The notes: a model not told the origin generated them from the letters alone. A stretch of DNA of 64,000 bases from an uncultured Clostridia bacterium (GCA_944391625.1 CALXUG010000004.1:62001-126000), one strand, 5' to 3'. Positions 32,969 to 42,025 are shown, counted from the first letter of the stretch. Numbers and translations: made by a program.

Positions 32969-33829
32969 TTAATTCTGAACCGGTAAAAATTCTTCTAGGT
33001 TTTCCATCATGATGTTTAAAATTTCACCGTCATATTCTTCAATTTTACCGGCATCTCCCAATTGGGCCAGCTGTGGGTCTAATGGGAATTTGCCAATCAA
33101 AGGCACTTTGTAATTTTTGCAGGTTTCGGCAATATTGCTTTCCCCGAATAAATAAATCTTTTTACCACAGTCCGGACAGGACAGATAGCTCATATTTTCT
33201 GCAATCCCCAAAACAGGAATTTCCATCATATTTACCATTTTAATGCCTTTGCGTACAATCATATTGGCCAGATCCTGTGGAGAGGATACCATATAAACGC
33301 CATTGACAGGCAGGTTTTGCAAAATGGTCAGCTGAGCATCTCCGGTGCCCGGCGGCATGTCGATGACCAGATAGTCCAGATCGCCCCAAATAACTTCTTC
33401 CCAGAATTGTTTAATAACGCCGGAAACGATAGGACCTCTCCAAACAACCGGTTCTTCGTCGTTTGGCAGCAGCAAATTCATGGACATAACAGCGATACCA
33501 TTGGCGCTTTTCATTGGATAGGCGCCGAATTCGCTCATCTCCGGATTGCCGTGTAAACCAAATAATTTAGGAATGCTCGGACCGGTGATATCTGCGTCCA
33601 AAATACCTACTTTGTACCCTTTTTTGTGCAGTGTAATTGCGATCATAGATGTAAAGGAAGATTTACCAACACCGCCTTTACCGCTCATAACCACAATGAC
33701 ATTTTTTATATTGCTGAGCTGTTGTGCCTGTGTTTTCTGTGGAACAGAGCCGCAGGAAGCGCAGCCGCCGGAAGAACAGCTGGAAGAATCACAACTGCCG
33801 GATGAAGAGCATCCGTTGCAACTTGACAT
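32969..33829 (-). CDS. Mrp/NBP35 (ApbC) iron-sulfur carrier ATPase
   Basis: A 286-residue P-loop ATPase. The N-terminus is a Ser/Cys-rich tail with about nine Cys in ~30 residues (CNGCSSSGSCDSSS onward), followed by the deviant Walker A VMSGKGGVGKSS, switch region DADITGPSIPKLFG, and DYLVIDMPPGTGDAQLT. A CPDCGKKIYLFG CxxC motif near residue 215 is the usual bridging-cluster site. Mrp proteins assemble and hand over [4Fe-4S] clusters. The Cys-rich N-terminal tail is unusual for bacteria and recalls NBP35. ATG 33829 follows GGAGG by eight bases. Confidence 0.92.
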   Translation of the reverse strand: MSSCNGCSSSGSCDSSSCSSGGCASCGSVPQKTQAQQLSNIKNVIVVMSGKGGVGKSSFTSMIAITLHKKGYKVGILDADITGPSIPKLFGLHGNPEMSEFGAYPMKSANGIAVMSMNLLLPNDEEPVVWRGPIVSGVIKQFWEEVIWGDLDYLVIDMPPGTGDAQLTILQNLPVNGVYMVSSPQDLANMIVRKGIKMVNMMEIPVLGIAENMSYLSCPDCGKKIYLFGESNIAETCKNYKVPLIGKFPLDPQLAQLGDAGKIEEYDGEILNIMMENLEEFLPVQN

Positions 33830-34095
33830 GATTATTACCTCCAAATCAATATGAATTAAAATCTCTTTCTATTGTAATATTGCGGACCATAAAGTGCAAG
33901 AGCACAACGAAAAAATTTTTCTATGGAAACTCTATGAAAACTCTGTGGATTTATTTTGATATGTCAGGAAAGGAACCATAACCGATGTCCGGCAGGCGGT
34001 TACTTTGGTGATGCTGTTCAATGGTATAATTGGATATGGATATCGCAGAAATTAAGTGGTACAATAAAGGATATTGAAAAAGGAGCAGAGACAGG

Positions 34096-34434
34096 ATGGC
34101 CACTTATTATACATATATGGTATTATGCAGTGATGGTTCGCTCTATACCGGTTATACTGATAATCTGGTGCGTCGGATGGGCAGGCACAACAGTGGTAAA
34201 GGGGCCAAATATACCCGAAGCCGTTTGCCGGTGCGGCTGGTTTATTGGGAAAAGTTTTCGGGAAAGCGGCAGGCCATGCAGCGAGAATATGCCATCAAAC
34301 AATGGAATCGAGAACAAAAGTTGCGGCTATTGTCCGAAGAACAGCGAATTGATTGCTCTGCCCTTCAGAGAAAAAAGCTAGAATCCAGAAAAAATAATGT
34401 TTGCGATGGAGCAATGGTTGTATCTGCAAAATAA
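34096..34434 (+). CDS. GIY-YIG endonuclease-domain protein
   Basis: A 112-residue single-domain GIY-YIG protein of the UPF0213/YhbQ type. YTYMVLCSDGSLYTGYT contains the two motif strands, DNLVRRMGRHNSGKGAKYTR carries the conserved Arg and His, and QREYAIKQW holds the catalytic Glu. Members are small structure-selective nucleases of poorly defined role. ATG 34096 is ten bases past AAGGAG. The polA gene begins 14 bases downstream, so the two are likely co-transcribed. Confidence 0.88.
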   Translation: MATYYTYMVLCSDGSLYTGYTDNLVRRMGRHNSGKGAKYTRSRLPVRLVYWEKFSGKRQAMQREYAIKQWNREQKLRLLSEEQRIDCSALQRKKLESRKNNVCDGAMVVSAK

Positions 34435-34448
34435 AGTGAGGTTTATTT

Positions 34449-37082
34449 ATGGAAAAATTGATTGTAATAGATGGGAATAGTCTGGCCAATCGAGCCTTTT
34501 ATGCAATCCCTATTTTAAGTAATTCCAAAGGTGTCATCACCAATGCCGTTTATGGGTTTACCAATATGCTGATGCGTTTGCTGCGGCAGGAACAGCCTGA
34601 TTATGTGGCAGTTGCCTTTGATGTAAGCCGCAAGGTGTTTCGCCATGAGCAATATGCTGATTATAAGGCGCAGCGTAAAGGAATGCCGGAAGAGCTGCGC
34701 GGGCAGATGGATTTAATCAAAGAGGTTCTGCGGGCAATGAACATTGCCATTTATGAGCTGTCCGGTTATGAAGGGGATGACGTCATCGGCACCATGGTGC
34801 GTTGGGCAGAACAGCGGGAAATTTCCAGCATTATTGTCACCGGAGATAAGGATAGTTTGCAGCTGATCAGTGAACATACCAGCGTGTATTTAACGAAAAA
34901 AGGCATCAGTGAATTGGGCCGTTATGATTATGCTGCCTTTACAGAAGAGTATGGTTTGGTGCCGGACCAGATTCGAGATTTAAAGGGATTGATGGGCGAT
35001 GCGTCTGATAATATTCCCGGTGTGCCCGGTGTAGGGGAAAAAACGGCTTTGAAGCTGCTGCATCAATATGGTACGGTGGAAGAATTATATCAGCATCTGG
35101 AGGATTTTGCAGGAAAAAAACTGGGCGAAAAATTGCAGGAAAATCAGGACAAGGCTTTTTTGAGCAAGGAACTGGCAACAATTTATTGCCAGGTGCCGCT
35201 GGAATTTGATCAGGCGGTTATGGCTCGTCGGGAGTTTGACAGAGAAAAGCTGATTGCTTTATATCAAGAACTGGAGTTGCGGGCATTGCTGAAAGATTTG
35301 GCAAGTCAGTATCCGGAGCCGGAAGCAGCGGACATGGAACAGGAAAACACCATGGCATACCAGGCCCAGTCTGTGATTCATCTGGCAGAACCGGAAGAGC
35401 TGCAGCAATTGGTACAGGAACAGTCTCCCCAGATTATTACCTTGATTGTGAATCGAACCCCAGGCAATATTATGACGGCGCAGGTAACAAGTATGGGACT
35501 GTTGGTGGAAGAACAGCCTTATTATATAGCGTGTGAGGGCAGGTTCTCCCAATTTGCTCAAGGTTTGCGCAGCTGGTTGGAAGATGGGGAAATCACTATT
35601 TTGACCGATGATGCCAAAAAACTGTATTCAGCTTTTCTTCCGGAAGGGATTCGAATGAAAGCATTGTATTGGGACAGCTTGTTGATTGCCTATTTACTCA
35701 ATCCAGAGAGTAAAGATTTGTCTGTAGAGGCTTTGCTGGCGGAACAGTTCAATGTTACATTGCCGGAAGATCCAGTGGAACATTTATGCGGATTGTTAAA
35801 AGGTATTTATATACTCAGTGAACCTATGGTGCATCGCTTGGAACAGGAGCATTTGCTGGATCTGTACGCCAAGATTGAATTGCCGTTAAGCGAACTGTTA
35901 GCCACCATGGAATATGAGGGTGTGCGGATTGATACTGCATATTTGCAGCAGCTGGGCGCTGAATTGCGTGTACGGATTGATCAGTTGGCTGAAAAACTAT
36001 ATGAAACTGCCGGTGAGCGATTCAATTTGAATTCTTCCAAGCAGCTGGGTGTGATTCTGTTTGAAAAAATGGGACTGCCGGTTATCAAAAAAACAAAAAC
36101 CGGATACTCTACCGATGCCGAGGTATTGGATACGTTGGCGCAGGACTATGAATTTGTAAAGGATATTCTGGCTTATCGCCAGTTAACTAAATTGAATTCT
36201 ACGTATATTGAAGGAATTTTAAAGCTGGTGGATCCAGAGACAGCTAAGGTGCACACTACTTTTAATCAAACAATTACAGCCACAGGCCGTTTGAGCAGTA
36301 CAGAGCCCAATTTGCAGAACATTCCTATCAAAACGGAAGAGGGAAAACGGATTCGCAAAGCTTTTATGCCGTCCAAACCGGGTAATGTATTGGTAGCGGC
36401 CGATTATTCTCAAATTGAACTGCGGATTTTAGCTCATATGTCAAAAGATCCCGTGCTGGTAGAAAGTTTTCAAAACAATGAGGATATTCATCGCCGTACA
36501 GCATCAGAGGTGTTTGGGGTACCCATGGAAGAAGTAACCAAGGAAATGCGCCGCAATGCCAAAGCGGTGAACTTTGGTATTATTTATGGGCAGACCGATT
36601 TTGGTTTGAGCAAAGAGCTGGGGATTAGCCGCGGAGAAGCCAAAGCATATATCGATAGTTATTTTGAACGGTACAGCGGTGTTAAGCGTTGGATTGATGA
36701 GGCCATTCAGGATGCCAGAGTAACTGGAATCAGCACAACTATGATGGGCAGAAAGCGATATATTAAGGATATTAACAGCAAGAATTTTAATTTGCGCAGC
36801 TTTGCGGAGCGGACTGCCGTGAATACACCGATACAGGGAACTGCAGCTGATATTATTAAACTGGCGATGCTGCAGGTTCAAAAAAATATTGTTGCCCATA
36901 AGTTTTCTGCAAAAATGCTGCTGCAGGTACATGATGAGCTGATTTTTGAAGTGCCGCCACGGGAAATTGCCGGTTTGATAGTAATCTTGCATGAATGTAT
37001 GGAATCGGCTGTTGCTTTGGATGTACCTCTGAAAATTGATGTAAATGTAGGGTTTAATTGGTATGATATGGAGCGTGTGTGA
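34449..37082 (+). CDS. polA: DNA polymerase I
   Basis: An 877-residue DNA polymerase I. Residues 1-290 are the 5'-3' flap nuclease (IDGNSLANRAFYA, SGYEGDDVIGTM, GDKDSLQL, DNIPGVPGVGEKTA). The 3'-5' exonuclease region (~310-460) is degenerate and probably inactive, as in many Firmicutes. The polymerase domain has motif A VAADYSQIELRILAHMS, motif B RRNAKAVNFGIIYG and motif C LLQVHDELIFEVP. It fills repair and Okazaki gaps. It leads the polA-mutM-ytaF-coaE cluster known from Bacillus. Confidence 0.97.
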   Translation: MEKLIVIDGNSLANRAFYAIPILSNSKGVITNAVYGFTNMLMRLLRQEQPDYVAVAFDVSRKVFRHEQYADYKAQRKGMPEELRGQMDLIKEVLRAMNIAIYELSGYEGDDVIGTMVRWAEQREISSIIVTGDKDSLQLISEHTSVYLTKKGISELGRYDYAAFTEEYGLVPDQIRDLKGLMGDASDNIPGVPGVGEKTALKLLHQYGTVEELYQHLEDFAGKKLGEKLQENQDKAFLSKELATIYCQVPLEFDQAVMARREFDREKLIALYQELELRALLKDLASQYPEPEAADMEQENTMAYQAQSVIHLAEPEELQQLVQEQSPQIITLIVNRTPGNIMTAQVTSMGLLVEEQPYYIACEGRFSQFAQGLRSWLEDGEITILTDDAKKLYSAFLPEGIRMKALYWDSLLIAYLLNPESKDLSVEALLAEQFNVTLPEDPVEHLCGLLKGIYILSEPMVHRLEQEHLLDLYAKIELPLSELLATMEYEGVRIDTAYLQQLGAELRVRIDQLAEKLYETAGERFNLNSSKQLGVILFEKMGLPVIKKTKTGYSTDAEVLDTLAQDYEFVKDILAYRQLTKLNSTYIEGILKLVDPETAKVHTTFNQTITATGRLSSTEPNLQNIPIKTEEGKRIRKAFMPSKPGNVLVAADYSQIELRILAHMSKDPVLVESFQNNEDIHRRTASEVFGVPMEEVTKEMRRNAKAVNFGIIYGQTDFGLSKELGISRGEAKAYIDSYFERYSGVKRWIDEAIQDARVTGISTTMMGRKRYIKDINSKNFNLRSFAERTAVNTPIQGTAADIIKLAMLQVQKNIVAHKFSAKMLLQVHDELIFEVPPREIAGLIVILHECMESAVALDVPLKIDVNVGFNWYDMERV

Positions 37083-37921
37083 TGCCGGAACTGCCAGAAG
37101 TAGAAACGGTTTGCCGTTCATTGCGGCAGACTGTTTTGCATCAGAAAATCAAAACCGTTGATATTTATTTGCCCCGTTTGATTCAGCAGCCATCGGTTGA
37201 GGAAGTCAAAGCATTGCTGCCGGGTTGTTATTTTACTGCTGTTCGTCGGCGGGGAAAGTATATTTTGTTGGATTTATCTAATGGGATGACGTTGGTGGTG
37301 CATCTGCGCATGACGGGGAAACTGCTGTATGGATCAGAAGAAGAACCCCTGGGCAAGCATACCCATATTGTTATGACTTTAGAAACGCATAATACATTGC
37401 GGTATGATGATGTGCGTCAGTTTGGCGCGTTGTGGCTGGTTCAAACAGAGCATTGCAGTCAGCTGCCTGGATTGGCATCTTTGGGCATGGAGCCGCTGGA
37501 TGCAGATTTTACAGTACAATGGTTGATAGAACAGATGCAGGGGAAAAAGCAAAAGGTAAAAACTTTTTTGTTGGATCAGCATGTGATTGCCGGCATTGGG
37601 AATATTTACGCCGATGAAATATTATTTCAGGCGGGAATCCATCCGGAAGCACTTGTCTGCAATCTGACCGATGAGAAAACGGCGGCCGCTTTGTGGTCTG
37701 CCATTAGGGACAGATTGGAGCAGGGGATTGTATATGGCGGTAGTTCTATTAAGGATTATGTAGATAGTTTGGGGAATGCCGGAAGTTTTCAAAAATTGCA
37801 TAGAGTGTATGGACGCCATGGGCAGCCTTGTGTAAATTGTGGCTGCCTATTGGAAAAAATAACAATTGCCGGCAGAAGCAGCTGCTATTGTTCCAATTGT
37901 CAGATAAAGTTTGATAATTAG
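37082..37921 (+). CDS. mutM: Formamidopyrimidine-DNA glycosylase MutM (Fpg)
   Basis: A 279-residue Fpg. It removes oxidised purines such as 8-oxoguanine and cuts the backbone. The mature N-terminus must be Pro, so the start is ATG 37082 (MPELPEVETV). The H2TH region is DQHVIAGIGNIYADEILF and the C-terminal zinc finger is CVNCGCLLEKI...CYCSNC. The start codon overlaps the polA stop codon (TGATG), indicating coupled translation. Confidence 0.96.
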   Translation: MPELPEVETVCRSLRQTVLHQKIKTVDIYLPRLIQQPSVEEVKALLPGCYFTAVRRRGKYILLDLSNGMTLVVHLRMTGKLLYGSEEEPLGKHTHIVMTLETHNTLRYDDVRQFGALWLVQTEHCSQLPGLASLGMEPLDADFTVQWLIEQMQGKKQKVKTFLLDQHVIAGIGNIYADEILFQAGIHPEALVCNLTDEKTAAALWSAIRDRLEQGIVYGGSSIKDYVDSLGNAGSFQKLHRVYGRHGQPCVNCGCLLEKITIAGRSSCYCSNCQIKFDN

Positions 37922-37993
37922 AATTTGAAATGAATATTTGATAAAACAAGTGACACCTGTTTCTCATTCTTTCCATATAGTAATGGAGAAGAG

Positions 37994-38641
37994 ATGAAAA
38001 AGGAGGCGGTAGCTTTGTTTTTGACGGTATTACTGGCGTTGGCGCTTAGCTTTGACTGTTTGAGTGTCGGGCTTTCTTACGGATTGCGAAATATTATGCT
38101 GCCCTGGTATGGAATATTGATTATTTGTTGCTGCTCTGGAATGGTGCTGGCGATTTCTATGTTATTGGGTGGATTGTTAGAACAGATGATTGCACCGGCT
38201 TTGGTACAGTTTTTGGGCGCAGGGCTTTTAATTGCACTGGGTGTTTGGATTCTGGGAAAAAGTATTAAGGAACTGGCAAAAGAAGATAGTGCGCAGGAAC
38301 CTTTGTTTCAGTGGAATATTCATCGGTTGGGTATTATTGTGCAAATTTTAAAAGAACCGCAATGTGCCGATTTGGATCGTTCTGGCATTATTAGTATGCA
38401 GGAGGCTGTTTGGTTGGGGCTGGCATTATCATTGGATTCATTTGGTGCGGGAATTGGCATGGCGCTGATGGGATATTCGCCTTTTTGGACTAGTTTATGC
38501 ACGGCGATGAGTGCCTGTTTGTTTCTTTCAGCCGGATTGTATTTAGGGAAAAAAATGGGTTCCCATGTTTCCTATAAGAAAATAAAGCTATTGCCGGGTG
38601 GTTTGTTGATTGTAATTGGTATTGTTCGACTGGTATTGTAA
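37994..38641 (+). CDS. ytaF: YtaF, MntP-like sporulation membrane protein
   Basis: A 215-residue membrane protein with six segments arranged as two homologous halves, each with an ALSFDCLSVG or ALSLDSFGAG motif (acidic Asp in membrane). The middle loop EPQCADLDRSGIISMQEAVW is typical of YtaF. The family is kin to the manganese exporter MntP and is called sporulation membrane protein. Gene order polA-mutM-ytaF-coaE matches Bacillus subtilis. ATG 37994 has GGAG five bases upstream; TTG 38015, eight bases past AGGAGG, is an alternative start. Confidence 0.87.
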   Translation: MKKEAVALFLTVLLALALSFDCLSVGLSYGLRNIMLPWYGILIICCCSGMVLAISMLLGGLLEQMIAPALVQFLGAGLLIALGVWILGKSIKELAKEDSAQEPLFQWNIHRLGIIVQILKEPQCADLDRSGIISMQEAVWLGLALSLDSFGAGIGMALMGYSPFWTSLCTAMSACLFLSAGLYLGKKMGSHVSYKKIKLLPGGLLIVIGIVRLVL

Positions 38642-38653
38642 AGGATGAGAAGT

Positions 38654-39247
38654 ATGGCATTGGTAATTGGATTAACAGGCGGTATTGCCTGTGGTAAATC
38701 AACGGTGAGTGCATATTTGCGGCAAAAGGGCATCTCTGTGATTGATGCGGATTTGGTTGCCAGAGAGGTAGTAGAGCCGGGAACCATGGGTTTGCAGCAA
38801 ATCAAAGAGGTGTTTGGCTGGCAATATATTTGTCCGGATGGTACGTTAAACCGGCAGCTTTTAGGGAAAAAAGTATTTGCGGATCCAGAAGCGCTGCAAC
38901 AGTTAAATACCATTATGAAGCCCCTCATTTTAGAGCAATTGCAGCTGCGAATTGGGAAAGCACAGGATGTGGTGGTATTAGATGCGCCATTGCTGTTGGA
39001 AGATGAGCAATACCATAAGTTGGCTGACATTGTATGGGTGGTAACTGCTGCGCCTGCAGTGCAGTTAGAACGGCTTATGCAGCGCAATGGTTATAGCTGG
39101 CAGCAGGCTCAGGAACGCATTGATGCGCAGATGACAGAGCAGCAGCGGTTAGCCTATGCAGATAGTGTGATCCAGAATAACGGCAGCATTTTGCAAACGC
39201 AGAAGCAGGTAGATGGCTTGCTGCACAAGGTGTTATCCTCCAGATGA
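38654..39247 (+). CDS. coaE: Dephospho-CoA kinase
   Basis: A 197-residue P-loop kinase for the last step of coenzyme A synthesis. It has Walker A GLTGGIACGKSTV, the substrate region VIDADLVAREVVEPGT, HP-equivalent IMKPLILEQ and VVLDAPLLLEDE, with the lid in MQRNGYSWQQAQERIDAQM. The common HP of the family is replaced by MKP. ATG 38654 follows AAGGATGAG; ATG 38645 overlaps this site. Last gene of the polA cluster, followed by a terminator. Confidence 0.94.
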   Translation: MALVIGLTGGIACGKSTVSAYLRQKGISVIDADLVAREVVEPGTMGLQQIKEVFGWQYICPDGTLNRQLLGKKVFADPEALQQLNTIMKPLILEQLQLRIGKAQDVVVLDAPLLLEDEQYHKLADIVWVVTAAPAVQLERLMQRNGYSWQQAQERIDAQMTEQQRLAYADSVIQNNGSILQTQKQVDGLLHKVLSSR

Positions 39248-39304
39248 AATGGAATTATTTTTTGCGATTGTAAAATTATAAATAGGATGGTAAAACCGTA
39301 AATG

Positions 39305-39356
39305 AAAGAGAGGACCTTCAACTTCTTATTTGAGTTGAAAGTGCTCTCTTTTTTAA
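39305..39356 (+). terminator. Terminator of the polA-coaE operon
   Basis: AAAGAGAG...TTCAACT pairs with AGTTGAA...CTCTCTTT, with a small internal loop, followed by a T-tract. Confidence 0.8.
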
Positions 39357-39414
39357 TTAATCGAGGGTAAAAATGATATTGTGGTAAGAGGATGCTTATC
39401 AAGAAAGTATTGAA

Positions 39415-39540
39415 AACTTTGAAAATGAAGTGAATTTAGGATAAAGATGGTATTTCTTTTTATAAAAATTGACAGATTTTATTACTAATGATAATATAAT
39501 TTTATGCATAGAAAATTACATTTGCAATCAACACATGATA
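39415..39540 (+). repeat. Duplicated promoter region, copy 1
   Basis: Contains TTGACA (39469-39474), 17-base spacer and TAATAT (39492-39497). The whole stretch from GAAAATGAAGTGAATTTAGG through ATTTCTTTT, AAAAATTGACAG, TGATAATATAA and GCATTT-like downstream sequence is shared with 40195-40310, which drives the next gene. Confidence 0.75.
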
Positions 39541-39590
39541 GGAATGTAGAGACTATTTTAAACAATAGCTATAAATAAGGGGGTATTGAA

Positions 39591-40121
39591 ATGAACAAGG
39601 TAATAACAAAATTAATAATAGCTTTTTTGATTATAGTGACCTTTCTACTATTATTTGGCAAAACATTGTTTATGCATATAATGGGATTTCTGTTTTTTGG
39701 CTCTCCTTTTGACGAATTTACTATAAATCACATAGGAAACCCTTTAGTTGTTGGTGAGAGTTGGAGTGAAGAAGATGTAGATTATGAAGATTATTTTCAA
39801 GTAACTGTAGCAGATATTACTTCTTCAGAAGAAAATGGGCAATATTTATATGACATTACGATAATTGCCGAGAACTACCAGAATCTGCGTGGGAATGAAG
39901 ATCTGGAGGTGTATTGTGAGATTGATATTCCTAAACGTAAAATGATAACCGAGGAAACGCCGAATTACTTTACAGTACCGAAAGAACAAATCAAAGAATA
40001 TCATTACAAGTTTTTCTTACGGGAGGAAATTACTAATTTTAATTGTGAAATTGAAATTCCTTTACACGTGGATGAAAGACACAAATATAAAAAAATATGG
40101 AGCTATAGTTCGACTTTGTAA
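39591..40121 (+). CDS. Membrane-anchored hypothetical protein
   Basis: A 176-residue protein with one N-terminal membrane segment (residues ~8-38) and a soluble, probably extracytoplasmic domain with immunoglobulin-like beta strands (YFQVTVADITSSEENGQ, YDITIIAENYQN, FNCEIEIPLHVDE). No family is recognised. ATG 39591 follows AAGGGGG. Its promoter region is a near copy of that of the downstream HbpS-like gene, suggesting shared control or local duplication. Confidence 0.65.
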   Translation: MNKVITKLIIAFLIIVTFLLLFGKTLFMHIMGFLFFGSPFDEFTINHIGNPLVVGESWSEEDVDYEDYFQVTVADITSSEENGQYLYDITIIAENYQNLRGNEDLEVYCEIDIPKRKMITEETPNYFTVPKEQIKEYHYKFFLREEITNFNCEIEIPLHVDERHKYKKIWSYSSTL

Positions 40122-40194
40122 TTAGAGTTGAGCAAGACTTTATGCTCAATGATAGAGTTATTGTATAAGGGGATATATATCAAAAAAGGCTAAA

Positions 40195-40310
40195 AAATCT
40201 GAAAATGAAGTGAATTTAGGAGGAAGATTGTATTTCTTTTCACAAAAATTGACAGGAAGTATTATTAGTGATAATATAAATTTATACATAGCAGATTGCA
40301 TTTGTAATCT
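40195..40310 (+). repeat. Duplicated promoter region, copy 2
   Basis: TTGACA (40249-40254), 17-base spacer and TAATAT (40272-40277) embedded in the same ~110-base context as copy 1 (TCTGAAAATGAAGTGAATTT, TATTTCTTTT, AAAAATTGACAG). Confidence 0.75.
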
Positions 40311-40338
40311 GTATTATAAAACGAGGGGGTTTTATTTT

Positions 40339-41298
40339 ATGAAGAAAAACAAATTGATTTCTATGTTGTTGGTAGGTGCATTATCGGTATCTATGGTGTT
40401 AGGTTTTGGCGGCGCAGCTTTTGCCGACACTGCAGATAAGGTGCCTGCAAAAGCGCCGGTGGCGAATGGTGAATTATTAGATGCCGCAAAGATTATGGTA
40501 GCCGGTGCGCAAAATAAAGCAGAAGAAATTAAAGTGCCGATGGTTATTTCTGTTGTAGACATGGATGGCAATTTAGTATTACTGCATCGCATGGAAGATT
40601 CTCTGTTAGCAAGTTTGGAAATTGCCCAGAATAAAGCATACACATCCGTTGCTTTAAAAATGCCAAGCGCTGATGTGAAAAAACTGGCTCAAGAAGGGCA
40701 GGAACTGCAGGGGATTGCAGTGCAGCATGCCGGACGTATTGTAGAATTTGGCGGCGGACTGCCAATCTATGATAAAAATGGTAAACAGATTGGTGCCATC
40801 GGGGTATCCGGCGGCAGTGTAGCAGAAGATACTTCTGTAGCGCAGGCTGGTTTGGATGCCTATAAAGCTGGTAAAAAAATAAAAGCTGCTTCTGGTGGCG
40901 AACTGTTGGATCAGGCTATGACAATGGTAGAAGCTGCTGAGAAAAAAGCAGTCAATATTAAAGTGCCGATGGTTATTTCTGTTGTAGATATGGGCGGTAA
41001 TTTAGTATTACTGCATCGTATGGAAGATTCTCTGTTAGCAAGTTTGGAAATCGCTCCAAATAAAGCATACACATCTGTTGCCTTAAAAATGCCGAGCGCT
41101 GATGTGAAAAAACTGGCCCAGGAAGGGCAGGAACTGCAGGGGATTGCAGTACAGCATGCCGGACGTATTGTAGAATTTGGCGGCGGGCTGCCAATCTACG
41201 ATAAAAATGGTAAACAGATTGGTGCCATTGGGGTATCCGGCGGCAGTGTAGCAGAAGATACTTCTGTAGCGCAGGCTGGTCTGAATGCAGTGAAGTAA
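40339..41298 (+). CDS. Exported tandem HbpS/GlcG (DUF336) protein
   Basis: A 319-residue exported protein. Residues 1-29 form a classic signal peptide ending in AFA. Two HbpS/GlcG/PduO-C (DUF336) domains follow (~50-180 and ~190-319), each with VPMVISVVDM, GNLVLLHRMEDSLLASLEIA, YTSVALKMPSADVKKL and the glycine-rich IVEFGGGLPIYDKNGKQIGA-type core. The two copies are almost identical. Related proteins bind haem or sense it extracellularly. ATG 40339 follows GAGGGGG; longer frames upstream include the promoter. It is likely abundant and surface or medium located. Confidence 0.85.
   Translation: MKKNKLISMLLVGALSVSMVLGFGGAAFADTADKVPAKAPVANGELLDAAKIMVAGAQNKAEEIKVPMVISVVDMDGNLVLLHRMEDSLLASLEIAQNKAYTSVALKMPSADVKKLAQEGQELQGIAVQHAGRIVEFGGGLPIYDKNGKQIGAIGVSGGSVAEDTSVAQAGLDAYKAGKKIKAASGGELLDQAMTMVEAAEKKAVNIKVPMVISVVDMGGNLVLLHRMEDSLLASLEIAPNKAYTSVALKMPSADVKKLAQEGQELQGIAVQHAGRIVEFGGGLPIYDKNGKQIGAIGVSGGSVAEDTSVAQAGLNAVK
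40527..40855 (+). repeat. Internal DUF336 repeat, first copy
   Basis: This coding repeat is nearly identical at DNA level to 40956-41284, offset by 429 bases (143 codons). Most differences are synonymous, so the duplication is recent or is maintained by gene conversion. Confidence 0.85.
40956..41284 (+). repeat. Internal DUF336 repeat, second copy
   Basis: Partner of 40527-40855. Replacements include D to G in VVDM(D/G)GN and Q to P in EIA(Q/P)NKA. Confidence 0.85.
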
Positions 41299-41334
41299 TG
41301 CCAGAATGATTTTTTTATAAAATATTTGATTTTT

Positions 41335-41368
41335 AGGGTGATGAAACGTTGGTTTTGTCACCCTTTTT
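41335..41368 (+). terminator. Terminator of the HbpS-like gene
   Basis: AGGGTGA pairs with TCACCCT around a 16-base loop and is followed by five T, 37 bases past the stop codon. Confidence 0.8.
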
Positions 41369-42025
41369 GCTGTGAAGTTGATTATTTGAAATTGATTATA
41401 AAAATGAATTGTTATGTCATGAAAATAGAATATCATAATAAAATAATGTATAGGCAAATATTTCTTGTTTGTGCTGCAAACCATAACGAATTTGATAGAG
41501 TAAAGTAGTATATGGATTAAAAAAGTGTAAAAGAACAGACACATATCATGATGTACGGGAGGTTAATTTTTTGATAAAAGAAAGTTTTCCTGAAATACTG
41601 CGTAATTAAAATGCAAACTTGTACCTGAATTCACAAATAAAAGTGTCACATATTATAAAGCATCAATAAGTCAGAAGAAAAGCCGGATACAGATTGTTAT
41701 GATAGCTTTATAAAGAAAAAAGAGTTAAGTAAGTGTAAAATATTATAGTATAGTGTAATATATTTTTGGTAAAAAAGAAAAAATAATTTCACTATTTCTG
41801 GATATAGTTAGAAATTATAGTCATATAAATTTGATTAATATGAAAAATTAAAATTGTTTAACCGCCGAAAGTGGCGTAATGAAGCCTGTACAATAAATTT
41901 TGTGCTGGCGTTCACGAGGAACTATAGACTTTTAATTTTGGATACTATATAATGAAATTAACTTAATATGATACGAGATAGATTGTATTATTAAAAAGTA
42001 AATAAATAAAGGGAGAGTGGTACCG
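41369..42025. other. Long A+T-rich leader region before hdrC
   Basis: About 650 bases with no convincing gene; short open frames lack ribosome sites. Most is A+T-rich. The exception is a compact G+C-richer block at 41860-41925, listed separately. A TATAAT at 41948-41953 with a poor TAGACT -35 at 41925-41930 could be a promoter for the hdr-flx operon. Confidence 0.55.
41860..41925 (+). promoter_or_regulatory. Candidate structured RNA or operator upstream of hdr-flx
   Basis: Three back-to-back hairpins: CGCC/GGCG closing a GAAAGT loop (41863-41876), GCC-GTACAA/TTGTGC-GGC (41884-41909) and GTTC/GAAC (41910-41922). They are joined by short segments such as GTAATGAA. The arrangement resembles a small riboswitch more than random A+T-rich spacer, but no known class fits well and no terminator follows. 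Whether it is transcribed is unknown. Confidence 0.35.

Noticed and set aside
41860-41925. c-di-GMP-I (GEMM) riboswitch
   Set aside because: The GAAA-capped CC/GG hairpin and AAGCC look similar, but the conserved GCAAACC, GACGCAAAG and tetraloop-receptor parts are absent, so the class name cannot be given.
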